64,000 bases of DNA from Cesiribacter sp. SM1 (lineage in GTDB: Bacteria; Bacteroidota; Bacteroidia; Cytophagales; Cyclobacteriaceae). The position numbers and the translations under genes were made by a program. The notes beneath the pieces were generated by a model that had not been told where the DNA came from, did not search any database, and saw only the letters and a list, made by a program, of their open reading frames with translations. Shown piece after piece: positions 1-9,700 of this stretch. The DNA lies in contig NZ_JAHXBU010000043.1 in the NCBI RefSeq assembly GCF_020178975.1, positions 124,001 through 188,000 of the forward strand, in the 5' to 3' direction. Positions within the stretch are counted from its first letter, which is position 1; the number at the start of each line of letters is the position of its first letter.

Positions 1-59
1 TGGAAAACGGATCCATCTTTCAAAATAAGTACAGCGGGCTTTTTAGTGTAGTATTTCAT
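1..59 (-). CDS. carA: Carbamoyl-phosphate synthase small subunit, N-terminal fragment
   Basis: Only the first 19 codons are in the window; the gene continues past the left edge. The reading frame begins MKYYTKKPAVLILKDGSVF, which matches the beginning of the glutamine-hydrolysing subunit of carbamoyl-phosphate synthase (typically a KKPAxLxLEDGSVF-like start). That enzyme feeds pyrimidine and arginine synthesis. The gene follows rplQ on the same strand but has its own promoter box about 19 nt upstream and lies beyond a terminator, so it is probably a separate transcription unit. The call rests on a short stretch and on the rplQ-carA order I recall from related genomes. Confidence 0.75.
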   Translation of the reverse strand, partial: MKYYTKKPAVLILKDGSVF

Positions 60-77
60 GCTCTCTGAAGTTCTCGC

Positions 78-85
78 CAAATTTA
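78..85 (-). promoter_or_regulatory. Promoter -7 box for carA
   Basis: Minus-strand TAAATTTG matches the Bacteroidota -7 consensus TAnnTTTG. A TTG lies about 16 nt upstream. The box ends 18 nt before the carA ATG, giving a short leader of roughly 13 nt. Confidence 0.55.
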
Positions 86-118
86 CATTCAAAACTTTTA
101 ACAACATTACGCGGGGCA

Positions 119-152
119 ATAAAAAAGGGATTAAGCCGAAGCCTAATCCCTT
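119..152 (-). terminator. Intrinsic terminator after rplQ
   Basis: Minus-strand RNA forms a 12-bp stem (arms 125-136 and 141-152, one G-U pair) closed by a UUCG tetraloop and followed by a U-rich tract. It lies about 40 nt past the rplQ stop and ends the long ribosomal transcript before carA. Confidence 0.85.
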
Positions 153-195
153 ATATGTACAGATGCAGTCAGCACCGATATGGATGCTGCTAGCA

Positions 196-705
196 TCATG
201 CTTCAGTATTGGTGGTATCTTCACCAGAATTATCGGCAGCAGCTTTGGTTTCTGCAGTGTTACCTTCTGCAGCGCCTTTACCACGACCTCTGCGGCGGGT
301 ACGCTTGGTAGCTTTACCAGCTGGTGCAGTGCCTTTCAGCAACAGCTCGTTGAAATCAACAAGCTCCATCAGGCAGGTTTCTGCATTATCACCCAGGCGA
401 TAGCCTGTACGGATGATGCGGGTGTAACCTCCCGGACGTGCTGCTACTTTCTCTGCTACAGAGCCAAACAGTTCCTGAGTGGCTTCTTTGCTTTGCAGAT
501 AGGAGAAAGCAATCCTTCTGGAATGAGTTGTATTATCTTTAGCCTTAGTGATAAGCGGCTCCACATATTTACGAAGTGCTTTAGCTTTAGCAACCGTAGT
601 GGTGATGCGCTTATGCAGGATCAGAGAAGCTGCCATGTTAGATAGCATCGCACCGCGATGTGAGGCAGTTCTTCCTAGATGATTTATTTTCTTACCGTGT
701 CTCAT
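196..705 (-). CDS. rplQ: 50S ribosomal protein L17
   Basis: L17 binds 23S rRNA near the peptide exit tunnel. The start [20 protein letters not shown] is the family signature. The conserved domain covers roughly residues 1-120. The remaining tail is first Lys/Arg-rich (RRRGRGKG) and then Ala/Asp/Glu/Thr-rich, making the protein 169 aa against about 120-130 aa in Proteobacteria; such tails are common in Bacteroidota. It is the last gene of the ribosomal string, 9 nt after rpoA, and is followed by a strong terminator. Confidence 0.98.
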   Translation of the reverse strand: MRHGKKINHLGRTASHRGAMLSNMAASLILHKRITTTVAKAKALRKYVEPLITKAKDNTTHSRRIAFSYLQSKEATQELFGSVAEKVAARPGGYTRIIRTGYRLGDNAETCLMELVDFNELLLKGTAPAGKATKRTRRRGRGKGAAEGNTAETKAAADNSGEDTTNTEA

Positions 706-714
706 GATACCTTC

Positions 715-1704
715 TTAGTCCTCATCAAGTTTGTACTTGGATATATCCATGCCGAATACCAGACCTTTTTCTTGTACAAGCTGTTCTAATTCGGCCAGCG
801 ACTTCTTACCGAAGTTGCGGAATTTCATCATATCAGAGATCTCAAGCATTACAAGATCTCCTAGTGTGCGAACGTCTGCTGCTTTCAGGCAGTTATAGGC
901 ACGTACTGAAAGATCAAGATCGTTCAGTGGTGTCTTCAACATTTTGCGCATATGCAGCATTTCCTCGTCTACTGCCTCCGGCTCTCCCTGTGCTCCTGAT
1001 TCAAGAACCATGTTCTGATCGGAGAACAGCATAAAGTGCTGAATTAAGATATTAGCAGCGCCTTGGAGTGCTTTCTCAGGGTGAACAGAGCCATCAGTTT
1101 CAATATCCAGTACCAGTTGTTCGTAGTCAGTTTTCTGCTCTACGCGAGTATTCTCGATTCGATACTGTACGTTTTTGATCGGAGTAAAGATGGCATCAGT
1201 GGCTATGTAGCCAAAAGCCTGCTCTGAAGGTTTGTTTTCGTCAGCCGGAACATAGCCACGGCCTTTTTCAACATACACTTCAATTTCCAGATCTACAGAT
1301 TCGTCGGAGTTAAAGATAACCAGCTCAGGGTTTAGTACCTGAAAGCCTTTCTGTGCATTCACCAACTGACCTGCTTTCAGCTGCTTCTGGTTTTTCACGT
1401 GTACTGTAAACTGGTTGTCTACAATATCCGCTACTTTTTTGAAGCGAACCTGTTTCAGGTTAAGAATGATGTCGCTCACATCTTCCACTACTCCCTCTAT
1501 AGAGGAAAACTCATGCAGTACGCCAGGAATCTTTATACCAACAATAGCATACCCTTCCAGCGATGACAGTAGAATCCTGCGCAGCGCATTTCCGATTGTC
1601 ACACCGTAGCCTGGTTCCAGTGGTTTGAAGGTAAACAGACCGCGAAAGTCGTCTGCCTTTTCCATGGCAACCTTTTCGGGCATCTGAAATGCTAGTATAG
1701 ACAT
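715..1704 (-). CDS. rpoA: RNA polymerase alpha subunit
   Basis: Alpha dimerises to nucleate RNA polymerase assembly and its C-terminal domain contacts promoter DNA and activators. The 329-aa protein has the N-terminal assembly domain (about residues 1-235, with the conserved [20 protein letters not shown] segment near residue 30), a short acidic linker, and a C-terminal helix-hairpin-helix domain (about 245-329, with [16 protein letters not shown]). The gene lies between rpsD (25 nt) and rplQ (9 nt), the usual alpha-operon order. Confidence 0.98.
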   Translation of the reverse strand: MSILAFQMPEKVAMEKADDFRGLFTFKPLEPGYGVTIGNALRRILLSSLEGYAIVGIKIPGVLHEFSSIEGVVEDVSDIILNLKQVRFKKVADIVDNQFTVHVKNQKQLKAGQLVNAQKGFQVLNPELVIFNSDESVDLEIEVYVEKGRGYVPADENKPSEQAFGYIATDAIFTPIKNVQYRIENTRVEQKTDYEQLVLDIETDGSVHPEKALQGAANILIQHFMLFSDQNMVLESGAQGEPEAVDEEMLHMRKMLKTPLNDLDLSVRAYNCLKAADVRTLGDLVMLEISDMMKFRNFGKKSLAELEQLVQEKGLVFGMDISKYKLDED

Positions 1705-1729
1705 AAAGAAAAGGAATTAAGATTAAAAA

Positions 1730-2335
1730 TTACTTAGAATAAAGCTCTACAATCAGCTGCTCGCGGATATTCTCTGGAACATCTTCACGGGCAGGTAGGG
1801 CTACAAATTTACCTGTCATGTCAGAAGCATTCCATTCCAGCCAGTTGAAGCGAGCCGCACCGCGACCAGCAAGACTGTTTGTGATTGCTTCCAGTGACTT
1901 AGATTTTTCACGTACGCTAACCTGGTCACCAGGGCGCAGTGTATAACTTGCGATGTTAACAACTTCACCATTCACAAGAATATGCTTGTGAAGCACTAGC
2001 TGACGAGCAGCACGGCGTGATGGAGCAATGCCCAGACGATAAACCGTGTTGTCGAGGCGTGCCTCTAGCAGGCGAAGCAGGTTATCACCTGTGATACCTG
2101 GCATACGGCTTGCCTTTTCGAAAGTGTTGGCAAACTGACGCTCTAATATACCATAGATATATTTAGCCTTTTGCTTCTCCATTAACTGGACAGCATATTC
2201 AGATTGCTTTTTACGACGACCACGGCCATGCATTCCCGGAGGGTAGTTCTTCTTCTGCAGGGTTTTATCTGCACCGAAGATAGGTTCTCCGAAACGACGG
2301 GCAATTTTAGTTTGGGGTCCTGTATATCTAGCCAT
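1730..2335 (-). CDS. rpsD: 30S ribosomal protein S4
   Basis: S4 is a primary 16S rRNA binder that starts 30S assembly and, in other bacteria, represses its own operon. The 201-aa protein begins [19 protein letters not shown] and carries an S4 RNA-binding domain around residues 90-155 ([20 protein letters not shown], then HKHILVNG). No zinc-binding cysteine cluster is present near the N-terminus. It is flanked by rpsK and rpoA with 25-nt gaps on each side, slightly larger than elsewhere in the string. Confidence 0.98.
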   Translation of the reverse strand: MARYTGPQTKIARRFGEPIFGADKTLQKKNYPPGMHGRGRRKKQSEYAVQLMEKQKAKYIYGILERQFANTFEKASRMPGITGDNLLRLLEARLDNTVYRLGIAPSRRAARQLVLHKHILVNGEVVNIASYTLRPGDQVSVREKSKSLEAITNSLAGRGAARFNWLEWNASDMTGKFVALPAREDVPENIREQLIVELYSK

Positions 2336-2360
2336 TTTAAGATCTCTTCTGGTTCAGGAA

Positions 2361-2753
2361 TTAAACTCTTCTGCGTTTAGGAGGACGACATCCATTGTGA
2401 GGCAGAGGTGTAACATCTTTAATAGTAGTTACATCAATACCAGCATTCTGGATTGTACGGATCGCGGACTCACGTCCTGCACCGGGTCCTTTTACATAAA
2501 CCTCAACCTTACGCAGGCCAAGATCATAAGCAGCCTGAGCGGCATTAGTAGCAGCAACCTGCGCAGCATAAGGAGTGTTCTTTTTAGAACCCTTGAATCC
2601 CATTTTACCGGCAGATGCCCAAGAAATTACTTCTCCATTGTTGTTAGTCATGCTAACAATAATGTTGTTGAAAGAGGCTTTGATGTGCGCCTGACCGATT
2701 GCTTCTACAACAACGACGCGTTTTTTAGCCTTGTCTTTACGTTTTTGAGCCAT
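2361..2753 (-). CDS. rpsK: 30S ribosomal protein S11
   Basis: S11 sits on the 30S platform and helps shape the E site. The 130-aa product has the typical core (INGEV-like turn here [15 protein letters not shown], then [14 protein letters not shown]) and the family C-terminus [13 protein letters not shown]. It lies 10 nt downstream of rpsM and 25 nt upstream of rpsD. Confidence 0.98.
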   Translation of the reverse strand: MAQKRKDKAKKRVVVVEAIGQAHIKASFNNIIVSMTNNNGEVISWASAGKMGFKGSKKNTPYAAQVAATNAAQAAYDLGLRKVEVYVKGPGAGRESAIRTIQNAGIDVTTIKDVTPLPHNGCRPPKRRRV

Positions 2754-2763
2754 GTCCTAAACC

Positions 2764-3141
2764 TTATTTAGTAGCTTTTTTCTTGTTAGCCACAGTCTTA
2801 CGTTTACCTTTACGTGTACGAGCGTTGTTCTTTGTCTTCTGACCACGAACTGGCAGGCCTTTACGGTGGCGAAGGCCACGGTAAGAACCGATGTCCATCA
2901 GACGTTTGATGTTTAACTGAATCTCTGATTTCAGTACACCTTCTGTCTTAAACTCGTTAGTAATAATAGCACGAATAGCACCAGACTCATCTTCGGTCCA
3001 GTCACGTACTTTTTTATCCAGATCTACATTGGCTCTTTCCAATATGCTCTTGGCAGAGCTACGGCCGATGCCAAAGATGTAGGTCAGGCTGATCTCGCCT
3101 CTCTTATTATCCGGAATATCTACTCCTGCAATACGGGCCAT
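2764..3141 (-). CDS. rpsM: 30S ribosomal protein S13
   Basis: S13 sits in the 30S head and contacts the P-site tRNA and the 50S subunit. The 125-aa protein starts [19 protein letters not shown] and has the helix-two-turn-helix segment ([14 protein letters not shown]). Its basic C-terminal tail ([16 protein letters not shown]) reaches toward the P site. The ATG is 2 nt beyond the rpmJ stop, so translation is probably coupled. Confidence 0.98.
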   Translation of the reverse strand: MARIAGVDIPDNKRGEISLTYIFGIGRSSAKSILERANVDLDKKVRDWTEDESGAIRAIITNEFKTEGVLKSEIQLNIKRLMDIGSYRGLRHRKGLPVRGQKTKNNARTRKGKRKTVANKKKATK

Positions 3142-3143
3142 AC

Positions 3144-3260
3144 TTATCCTTGTCTTTGTTTAAACCTAGGGTTCTTTTTGTTAATCACGTAAATCTTGCC
3201 TTTTCTGCGTATGATCTTGCAGTCGGCACTACGTTTCTTTACAGAAGCTTTAACTTTCAT
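3144..3260 (-). CDS. rpmJ: 50S ribosomal protein L36, zinc-free form
   Basis: This 38-codon gene starts [20 protein letters not shown] and ends NPRFKQRQG, which is the L36 pattern. L36 is a small 23S rRNA-binding protein. The zinc-binding form has Cys11, Cys14, Cys27 and His33; here the aligned positions are Ser11, Cys14, Asn27 and Phe33, so three of four ligands are lost and this should be a zinc-independent version. It sits between infA (6 nt) and rpsM (2 nt). Confidence 0.95.
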   Translation of the reverse strand: MKVKASVKKRSADCKIIRRKGKIYVINKKNPRFKQRQG

Positions 3261-3266
3261 CGCTGC

Positions 3267-3485
3267 TTATTTATATCGGTAAACGATTCTTCCTTTCGTT
3301 AAATCATATGGCGACATTTCTAATTTCACTTTGTCTCCTGGAAGGATTTTGATGTAATTCATGCGCATCTTTCCGGAAATATGTGCAATTACCTGGTGCC
3401 CATTCTCTAATTCCACGCGGAACATGGCATTAGACAGTGCTTCGACAATTGTACCATCCTGCGTTATTGAGGATTGTTTGGCCAT
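3267..3485 (-). CDS. infA: Translation initiation factor IF-1
   Basis: IF-1 occupies the 30S A site during initiation. The 72-aa product is a single OB-fold with the family landmarks ([21 protein letters not shown] and [17 protein letters not shown]). Its full length and the position directly after map (2 nt) and before rpmJ match the Bacteroidota arrangement, in which infA is inside the spc operon. Confidence 0.98.
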   Translation of the reverse strand: MAKQSSITQDGTIVEALSNAMFRVELENGHQVIAHISGKMRMNYIKILPGDKVKLEMSPYDLTKGRIVYRYK

Positions 3486-3487
3486 AC

Positions 3488-4261
3488 TTATTTAGCGAGT
3501 ACTTCTTCTATGTATTTATGAGTTGTCAATATCTCAGCTTTGCCTTCCAGCACAACAACTGTATGTTCAAAATGAGCAGAAGGCATTCGATCAGCTGTAC
3601 GAATTGTCCAACCATCACTTTCCTGAACTACATTTCTCTTACCAAGGTTGATCATTGGCTCAATTGCCAGCACCATTCCTTTTTTGAGTAACTGCCCCTT
3701 TCCACGTTTGCCGTAGTTAGGTACTTCAGGTTCTTCATGCAGGTGTTTCCCAACACCATGTCCTACAAGCTCCCTTACAACGCTATATCCTTTAGCTTCA
3801 ACAAAAGATTGGATAGCGAATCCGATATCACCTGTACGTTTACCTGCTACTGCCTGCTCTATACCAAGGTAAAGCGAGGCCAGCGTATCCTTCAGTAGTT
3901 CAGCAACCTTCGTTTCAATTGTTCCTACACCATATGTGTAAGCACTGTCACTGTGAAACCCCTTATAGTAAACTCCACAGTCTATTGAAACAACATCTCC
4001 TTCTTTTAGTTCATATTTTCCCGGAATTCCGTGAACAACCTGTTCATTTGGTGAAATGCACAGGGCGTGTTTGAATCCGTTGTATCCCTTGAAAGAAGGC
4101 GAAGCGCCATGATCCTGTATAAATGTTGTTGCAAGTTTATCTAAAGCTTCGGTTGTTACACCTGGCTTTACATGAGCTGCTACAAGACCATGAGCTTGTC
4201 CTAATATTTCTGCACCCTCTTTGATGAGGGCTATTTCTTCTTCTGATTTAAGCCAGATCAT
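3488..4261 (-). CDS. map: Methionine aminopeptidase, type I
   Basis: The enzyme removes the initiator methionine from nascent proteins. The 257-aa sequence has the pita-bread fold and the full two-metal site: Asp94 and Asp105, His168, Glu201 (AIEPM) and Glu232 (FEHTV), with His77 in VVHGIP near the substrate. It lacks the N-terminal zinc-finger extension seen in some type I enzymes. Its ATG overlaps the secY stop by one base (TAATG), which points to translational coupling with the translocon gene. Confidence 0.98.
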   Translation of the reverse strand: MIWLKSEEEIALIKEGAEILGQAHGLVAAHVKPGVTTEALDKLATTFIQDHGASPSFKGYNGFKHALCISPNEQVVHGIPGKYELKEGDVVSIDCGVYYKGFHSDSAYTYGVGTIETKVAELLKDTLASLYLGIEQAVAGKRTGDIGFAIQSFVEAKGYSVVRELVGHGVGKHLHEEPEVPNYGKRGKGQLLKKGMVLAIEPMINLGKRNVVQESDGWTIRTADRMPSAHFEHTVVVLEGKAEILTTHKYIEEVLAK

Positions 4262-5586
4262 TAAGCAACTGCCACATTTTCGGATCTACCACGAATTTTT
4301 CCTGATTTCATCATTCCTTCGTAGTGACGCATGAGCAAATAACTATTGATCTGATTCAGGGTATCAAGAATAACTCCAACCATAATCAGCAGAGAAGTAC
4401 CTCCATAGAACTGTGCAAACTGCTGGCTTACCCCTGCCAATACTGCCAGTGCCGGCATGATGGCTACCAGTGCTAAGAAAATAGCGCCAGGAAGAGTGAT
4501 TCTGGTTAATACACTGTCTATAAAGTTGCTGGTATCAGCACCTGGCTTAATGCCTGGCACGAAACCACCATTTCTTTTCAGGTCATCTGCAATCTGGTTG
4601 GGATTAACAGTGATGGCTGTATAGAAAAATGTAAAGACAATGATCAGCAGTGCAAACACCAGGTTATACTGCCAGGATGTGTACGAGTTAAATGTCTGGC
4701 CAATTGAGTTTGCAAGATCACTTGTATCTGCCCAGATACTGGCAATAAGGCCAGGTAGGAACATCAGTGATTGTGCAAATATGATTGGCATTACACCAGC
4801 TGCGTTTACTTTAAGAGGGATATACTGGCGTTGACCACCATATACTTTTCCTCCAATTACCTGTTTTGCGTATTGTATAGGTATTTGTCTTGTTGCCTGG
4901 GTCAGCATTACTACTGCCATAACCACAAAGAAGAGTGCAATCAGTTCAAGTATGAAGAACAGCAATTCACTACCACCACGGCTTAATCCTTCAGCCCAAA
5001 GTGATCCCGGAAGAAGAGATATGATACCAATCATGATCAGCATGGAAATACCATTGCCTATACCACGATCTGTTATCTTTTCACCAAGCCACATTACGAA
5101 CATAGTACCGGCTGTTAACACGATCATGTTTGTAATGGTCCACCAGAACGTTGAATCCATTGTGATAGCTTCTGAAGGAATGGTTGTTGATAAATAACCA
5201 TATCCTTGTGCCAGTGTAATCAGAATGGTTAGCACACGGGTTATCTGGTTTATTTTCTTTCTGCCAGACTCCCCCTCCTTCTGTAATTTTGTGAAATATG
5301 GAACTGCAACCGTTAATAACTGCACCACAATAGATGCAGAGATGTAAGGCATGATTCCAAGTGCAAATACAGAAGCTCTGCTAAATGCTCCACCCAGGAA
5401 GGTATTCAGCAGATCGAATATACCACCCATGCCTCCTGCTTCATTAAGCGCAGCAGGATTAACGGCTGGTAAAACGATGTGGCTTCCCAGGCGGAAAATA
5501 ACCAAAAACCCAAGTGTATTCAGAATACGGGTTCTTAGGTCTTCAATAGCAAATATGTTCCGTATGGTGGTGAAGAATTTTTTCAT
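4261..5586 (-). CDS. secY: Protein translocase channel subunit SecY
   Basis: SecY forms the protein-conducting pore in the inner membrane with SecE (encoded at 29506-29697). The 441-aa protein has about ten hydrophobic segments, the early plug region after TM1 (SHIVLPAVNP), and the cytoplasmic C5 loop (NPNQIADDLKRNGGFVPGIKPG) that contacts SecA and the ribosome. It follows rplO by 14 nt and overlaps map by one base. Confidence 0.98.
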   Translation of the reverse strand: MKKFFTTIRNIFAIEDLRTRILNTLGFLVIFRLGSHIVLPAVNPAALNEAGGMGGIFDLLNTFLGGAFSRASVFALGIMPYISASIVVQLLTVAVPYFTKLQKEGESGRKKINQITRVLTILITLAQGYGYLSTTIPSEAITMDSTFWWTITNMIVLTAGTMFVMWLGEKITDRGIGNGISMLIMIGIISLLPGSLWAEGLSRGGSELLFFILELIALFFVVMAVVMLTQATRQIPIQYAKQVIGGKVYGGQRQYIPLKVNAAGVMPIIFAQSLMFLPGLIASIWADTSDLANSIGQTFNSYTSWQYNLVFALLIIVFTFFYTAITVNPNQIADDLKRNGGFVPGIKPGADTSNFIDSVLTRITLPGAIFLALVAIMPALAVLAGVSQQFAQFYGGTSLLIMVGVILDTLNQINSYLLMRHYEGMMKSGKIRGRSENVAVA

Positions 5587-5600
5587 CCTCTTAGATCTTC

Positions 5601-6047
5601 TTAGAGTTTAGTCACTTTGCCCCCAGCCTTTTCAATCGCTTCCTGTGCAGAAACGGAAAGACCATGAGCTTCTACTTCCAACGCCTTCGTGAGTTCACCT
5701 TGTCCTAAGATCTTCACTTTATCGTTTTTACCAGCTAAACCATGTTGCTGAAGATCAGCTACAGTGATTTTATCAAGCTTGAAATCCTCAGCAAGCTGCT
5801 GCAGGGTATTCAGGTTGATTGGTTTGTATACGATTTTATTGTTGTTCTTAAAACCGAACTTCGGAACACGGCGCTGAAGCGGCATCTGACCACCCTCAAA
5901 ACCATTCTTTTTGCTATAACCAGAGCGAGACTGGGCACCTTTGTGACCACGGGTAGAAGTACCACCCATGCCAGAACCGGTACCACGGCCAATTCGCTTC
6001 TCAGATTTTACTGAGCCCTCAGCAGGCTTTAATGTATGCAGTTTCAT
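5601..6047 (-). CDS. rplO: 50S ribosomal protein L15
   Basis: L15 is a late-assembly 23S rRNA-binding protein. The 148-aa product begins MKLHTLKPAEGSVKSEKRIG and has the Gly/Arg-rich extended N-terminal arm (GRGTGSGMGGTSTRGHKG) followed by the globular domain. It lies 1 nt after rpmD and just before secY, the usual spc-operon order. Confidence 0.98.
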   Translation of the reverse strand: MKLHTLKPAEGSVKSEKRIGRGTGSGMGGTSTRGHKGAQSRSGYSKKNGFEGGQMPLQRRVPKFGFKNNNKIVYKPINLNTLQQLAEDFKLDKITVADLQQHGLAGKNDKVKILGQGELTKALEVEAHGLSVSAQEAIEKAGGKVTKL

Positions 6048-6048
6048 C

Positions 6049-6228
6049 TTATGCTTCTTTATAGCTTACGAGGTGTTGTACTTTATTTAGCATACCCAGA
6101 ATCTGAGGAGTACCTTCGTGCTCTACAGTCTGATGCAGTTTTTTCAAGCCCAATGCTTGCAGCGTTGCCTTTTGTCTGGCCGGACGCTTGATGGAGCTTT
6201 TAACCTGGGTAATGATCAGTTTTGCCAT
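6049..6228 (-). CDS. rpmD: 50S ribosomal protein L30
   Basis: L30 is a small ferredoxin-fold 50S protein. I place the start at the ATG at 6228 ([20 protein letters not shown]), giving 59 aa, the normal family length. An upstream in-frame ATG would add 29 residues that lie inside the rpsE C-terminal coding region and resemble no L30. The gene is 4 nt after rpsE. Confidence 0.96.
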   Translation of the reverse strand: MAKLIITQVKSSIKRPARQKATLQALGLKKLHQTVEHEGTPQILGMLNKVQHLVSYKEA

Positions 6229-6232
6229 GACA

Positions 6233-6751
6233 TTAACCGTTAAATACTTTAGACATTGGAATTCCTCTTTGCATGGATACTGAATGAGCATCACGCATTT
6301 TAGTAAGTGCATCAAAAGTTGCCTTCACCACGTTGTGCGGGTTAGAAGATCCTTTTGATTTAGCCAGTACGTTATGTACACCGGCACTTTCAAAAACGGC
6401 ACGCATAGCACCACCTGCAATTACACCGGTACCAGCTGCTGCTGGCTTCACTAGTACAAAACCACCGCTGTATTTACCTTCCTGTGAGTGAGGTACTGTA
6501 CCATTGATGATTGGTACACGGATCAGGTTTTTCTTAGCGTCTTCGATACCTTTCACAATAGCATCGGTTACTTCGTTAGCTTTACCCAGACCGTAACCTA
6601 CTACGCCCTGACCATCACCAACTACTACGATCGCTGCAAAGCTGAAACGACGTCCGCCTTTCACAACTTTGGCAACCCTGTTTATAGCGACAACCTTCTC
6701 TTTAAGATCGATTTCGCTGGCTTTTACTGATTTTACTGTTGCTTGAGCCAT
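6233..6751 (-). CDS. rpsE: 30S ribosomal protein S5
   Basis: S5 lines the mRNA entry channel and affects decoding accuracy. The 172-aa protein has the N-terminal double-stranded RNA-binding fold (about residues 17-80, with [20 protein letters not shown]) and the C-terminal domain with [18 protein letters not shown]. The segment is intact, with no sign of a ram-type truncation. It is flanked by rplR (7 nt) and rpmD (4 nt). Confidence 0.98.
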   Translation of the reverse strand: MAQATVKSVKASEIDLKEKVVAINRVAKVVKGGRRFSFAAIVVVGDGQGVVGYGLGKANEVTDAIVKGIEDAKKNLIRVPIINGTVPHSQEGKYSGGFVLVKPAAAGTGVIAGGAMRAVFESAGVHNVLAKSKGSSNPHNVVKATFDALTKMRDAHSVSMQRGIPMSKVFNG

Positions 6752-6758
6752 GATGCTA

Positions 6759-7109
6759 TTAGAAATTTAAACCACCTTCACGGGCGCCGTCAGCCAGCGC
6801 TTTAACCTGTCCGTGGTATTTATATCCGTTACGGTCAAATACTACTGCTGAAACACCTGCTTCTTTAGCTTTTTCAGCAAGTGTAGTACCTACTGTTTTA
6901 GCTGTAGAGATAGTTGCATTGGTTGTTTCAAGATCTTTGCTTGATGCAGAGGCAATAGTATGACCTTTTAAATCATCTATCAGTTGAGCGTATATGCTGC
7001 GGTTGCTCTTGAATACTGAAAGTCTGGGACGCTCTGCAGTGCCGCTGATTTTTTTACGGATGCTCTTCTTAATGCGGTCCCTGCTGTTTAAACGAATGTT
7101 CTTACTCAT
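6759..7109 (-). CDS. rplR: 50S ribosomal protein L18
   Basis: L18 binds 5S rRNA in the central protuberance. The 116-aa sequence has the basic N-terminal tail ([20 protein letters not shown]) and the family core ending [21 protein letters not shown] minus its first residues. It sits between rplF (4 nt) and rpsE (7 nt). Confidence 0.97.
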   Translation of the reverse strand: MSKNIRLNSRDRIKKSIRKKISGTAERPRLSVFKSNRSIYAQLIDDLKGHTIASASSKDLETTNATISTAKTVGTTLAEKAKEAGVSAVVFDRNGYKYHGQVKALADGAREGGLNF

Positions 7110-7113
7110 TTAC

Positions 7114-7668
7114 TTATTTTTTAGAAGCAGACTTACCAGCTTTTCTTCTTACAAATTCACCAACAAAGCGGATACCTTTGCCTTTGTAAGGCTCAACTTT
7201 ACGTATCGACTTTATTTTAGCAGCAATCTGACCGATCAGTTGCTTGTCGATTCCTTCAAGGGTAACCAGTGGGTTTTTACCTTTTGGGGTTTCGGCACTA
7301 ACTTTTATCTCATCGGGCACTGCTAAAAAGATGCTGTGTGAATAACCAACGTTCAGTTCAAGAACATTACCTTGTACAGCCGCTTTATAACCTACACCTA
7401 CTAATTCCAGCTCTTTTTTGTATCCCTGGCTTACACCAACAACCATGTTGTTGATGAGGGCACGATAGAGACCGTGAAGAGCTTTATGACGCTTCTGTTC
7501 AGTAGGACGCTCTACTAAAAGAGTGCCATCCTGCTGAGAAAGCGTGAAATCAGAATCTATTTGTTGAGCCAGCGCTCCTTTAGGACCCTTTACAGTCACT
7601 AAGTTCCTGTCAACTTTGATGTCAACACCGCTGGGTATACTTATGGGTTTTTTACCAACTCTAGACAT
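7114..7668 (-). CDS. rplF: 50S ribosomal protein L6
   Basis: L6 lies at the base of the stalk near the factor-binding site. From the ATG at 7668 (MSRVGKKPISIPSGV) the protein is 184 aa with two copies of the L6 fold; the second contains the signature PYKGKGIRFVGEFVRRKAGK. A longer in-frame start at 7707 was rejected because its 13 extra residues overlap rpsH and precede the universal L6 N-terminus. Confidence 0.97.
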   Translation of the reverse strand: MSRVGKKPISIPSGVDIKVDRNLVTVKGPKGALAQQIDSDFTLSQQDGTLLVERPTEQKRHKALHGLYRALINNMVVGVSQGYKKELELVGVGYKAAVQGNVLELNVGYSHSIFLAVPDEIKVSAETPKGKNPLVTLEGIDKQLIGQIAAKIKSIRKVEPYKGKGIRFVGEFVRRKAGKSASKK

Positions 7669-7675
7669 AGCGATC

Positions 7676-8071
7676 TTAGTAAACGTAACATAAAACTTCG
7701 CCGCCAATATTCTGCTGGCGAGCTTCTTTATCTGTCATTACCCCATGTGATGTAGACACAATGGCCACACCCATACCGTTCAGAACACGGGGAAGAGCAT
7801 CTGCTTTTGCGTATTTACGCAAACCAGGTTTACTAATTCTTTCCAGCTTTACGATCGCTGAGTTTTTAGTAACCGGATTATACTTAAGGGCAATCTTAAT
7901 GATACCGCCTACCTGGGCTTCATCATCAAACTTGTAACTCTGGATATACCCTTTATCGTATAATACCTTAGTTATCTCTTTTTTGATGTTAGAAGCAGGA
8001 ATCTCAACCACTCTATGGTTGGCCTTAATGGCATTTCTCAGCCTGGTCAGGTAATCTGCTATAGGATCCAT
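7676..8071 (-). CDS. rpsH: 30S ribosomal protein S8
   Basis: S8 binds helix 21 of 16S rRNA and, in E. coli, represses the spc operon. The 131-aa product starts MDPIADYLTRLRNAI and has the C-terminal motif ISTSHGVMTDKEARQQNIGG. A gap of 85 nt, the largest within the S10-spc-alpha run, separates it from rpsN and holds a good internal promoter. Confidence 0.98.
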   Translation of the reverse strand: MDPIADYLTRLRNAIKANHRVVEIPASNIKKEITKVLYDKGYIQSYKFDDEAQVGGIIKIALKYNPVTKNSAIVKLERISKPGLRKYAKADALPRVLNGMGVAIVSTSHGVMTDKEARQQNIGGEVLCYVY

Positions 8072-8110
8072 TTAAATAATATAAGTTATCTTACATGCCG
8101 TAATGGCCTG

Positions 8111-8118
8111 CAAAAGTA
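8111..8118 (-). promoter_or_regulatory. Internal promoter -7 box upstream of rpsH
   Basis: Minus-strand TACTTTTG followed by CAGG, with TTTT 19 nt upstream in an A/T-rich stretch. It lies in the 85-nt rpsN-rpsH gap, about 40 nt before the rpsH start, and could drive rpsH and the genes after it. Confidence 0.55.
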
Positions 8119-8156
8119 GCACTTTTTTTCTTAATATAAAATCTTTCTACCAGTAA

Positions 8157-8426
8157 TTACCAGCTGGCTTTTGTAACACCTGGGATTTTACCCTCAGAAG
8201 CCATTTCACGGAAAGTAACACGTGAAATACCAAATTTGCGCATATAACCTCTTGGACGGCCGGTTAACTTGCAACGGTTGTGCAAACGTACAGGAGAAGC
8301 ATTCTTAGGCAGTTTGTCCAGTGCTTCATAATCACCTGCAGCCTTAAGGGCTGCACGTTTCTCTGCATATTTGGCTACTGTTGCAGCTCTTTTGCGCTCT
8401 CTGGCTTTGATTGATTCTTTTGCCAT
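8157..8426 (-). CDS. rpsN: 30S ribosomal protein S14, zinc-free form
   Basis: S14 is a 30S head protein. At 89 aa with no CxxC pairs it is the long, zinc-independent type ([20 protein letters not shown], then [22 protein letters not shown]). Together with the L36 variant in this operon this suggests limited zinc use in these ribosomal proteins. It lies 3 nt after rplE. Confidence 0.97.
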   Translation of the reverse strand: MAKESIKARERKRAATVAKYAEKRAALKAAGDYEALDKLPKNASPVRLHNRCKLTGRPRGYMRKFGISRVTFREMASEGKIPGVTKASW

Positions 8427-8429
8427 TGA

Positions 8430-8984
8430 TTAAGCGTTTTTATTTGTAAATGGAAGACCAAATTCTTTCAGAAGGGTATAGCATTCTTCGTCAGTTTCTG
8501 CCGTAGTCACAAAAGTAATGTTCATACCAGTGATACGGTTTACTTTGTCGATGCTGATCTCCGGGAAGATGATCTGTTCTGTTACACCTAAGGTATAGTT
8601 ACCACGGCCATCAAAACCTTTGCTGCTGATGCCTTTGAAGTCACGTACACGAGGTAGTGCGATTGTCATCAGACGGTCAAGGAATTCATACATTCTCTCT
8701 CCGCGTAAGGTAACTTTAGCGCCAATTGGCATCCCTTCACGAAGTTTGAAGTTAGAGATAGAGTTTTTAGCCTTGGTAGGAACAGCTTTTTGTCCTGTAA
8801 TTGTGCTAAGCTCGTCGATGCTTACATCAACAAGCTTTTTATCGGCTACTGCTGCACCAACACCACGGTTGATGCTTATCTTTACGATTTTTGGCACCTG
8901 CATGATCGACTTATAGCCGAACTTCTCTTGCATCGCAGGAACGACCTCGTTAAGATACTTGTTTTTTAACCTTGTCTTAGCCAT
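8430..8984 (-). CDS. rplE: 50S ribosomal protein L5
   Basis: L5 binds 5S rRNA and forms bridge B1b with S13. The 184-aa protein has the expected core ([21 protein letters not shown] minus the last residue in most families, and [15 protein letters not shown]). Its ATG lies 8 nt inside the end of rplX, so the two genes overlap and are probably translationally coupled. Confidence 0.97.
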   Translation of the reverse strand: MAKTRLKNKYLNEVVPAMQEKFGYKSIMQVPKIVKISINRGVGAAVADKKLVDVSIDELSTITGQKAVPTKAKNSISNFKLREGMPIGAKVTLRGERMYEFLDRLMTIALPRVRDFKGISSKGFDGRGNYTLGVTEQIIFPEISIDKVNRITGMNITFVTTAETDEECYTLLKEFGLPFTNKNA

Positions 8985-9330
8985 TGGTTATAAATTGTCC
9001 GTTTTTCTTTGAATAGCGTTGCAGCTTCCCCTGGTCGTTTACCTTGCGGCCTATGCGGCTGGCTTCTCCGGAAGCTGGGTCTACCACCATCAGATTGCTG
9101 ATGTGAATTGGGGCTTCACTTTGTGTGATGCCACCTTCTGGGTTCTGAGCATTTGGCTTCTGGTGCTTGTGCTTCATATTCACACCTTCCACAATTGCCT
9201 TCTGCTCGTCACGCAACACCTCCTGCACTTTGCCGGTTTTACCACGATCAGCGCCTGTCAGCACTTTCACGGTATCGCCTTTGCGAATGTGTAGCTTTGT
9301 AGTTTTTGATGTAGTTGCTTTCATACCCAT
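8977..9330 (-). CDS. rplX: 50S ribosomal protein L24
   Basis: L24 is one of the two assembly-initiating 50S proteins. The 117-aa product has the KOW motif ([20 protein letters not shown]) near residues 16-35. The ATG at 9330 overlaps the rplN stop as TAATG, which favours it over a second ATG two codons later. The 3' end overlaps rplE by 8 nt. Confidence 0.97.
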   Translation of the reverse strand: MGMKATTSKTTKLHIRKGDTVKVLTGADRGKTGKVQEVLRDEQKAIVEGVNMKHKHQKPNAQNPEGGITQSEAPIHISNLMVVDPASGEASRIGRKVNDQGKLQRYSKKNGQFITNG

Positions 9331-9698
9331 TACAATACTTCTGGAGCCAAAGAAACGATTTTCATGAATTGCTTCTCACGCAATTCTCTTGCTACTGGTC
9401 CGAAGATACGAGTGCCTCTTGGCTCATCCTGGTTGTTCAGGAGCACTGCGGCATTTTCTTCGAAGCGAATATAAGAACCGTCTTTGCGACGAATTTCTTT
9501 TTTAGTGCGAACAACAACTGCCTTGCTAACAGTTCCTTTCTTGATGTTAGAAGCTGGAATTGCTGCTTTAACAGTTACTACAATTTTATCGCCTACAGAA
9601 GCATATCTTTTACCGGTACCACCAAGCACACGGATACACATTACTTCTTTTGCACCGCTGTTATCGGCTACTGCGAGTCTTGATTCTTGCTGTATCAT
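9330..9698 (-). CDS. rplN: 50S ribosomal protein L14
   Basis: L14 forms inter-subunit bridges B5 and B8 and is the docking site of the silencing factor RsfS. The 122-aa sequence starts [20 protein letters not shown] and ends [16 protein letters not shown], full length for the family. It lies between rpsQ (2 nt) and rplX (1-nt overlap). Confidence 0.98.
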   Translation of the reverse strand: MIQQESRLAVADNSGAKEVMCIRVLGGTGKRYASVGDKIVVTVKAAIPASNIKKGTVSKAVVVRTKKEIRRKDGSYIRFEENAAVLLNNQDEPRGTRIFGPVARELREKQFMKIVSLAPEVL

Positions 9699-9700
9699 GA

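Noticed and set aside
58-645. A 195-codon plus-strand ORF overlapping rplQ
   Set aside because: It is antisense to a clear ribosomal protein gene, has no family resemblance, and starts inside the carA promoter region.
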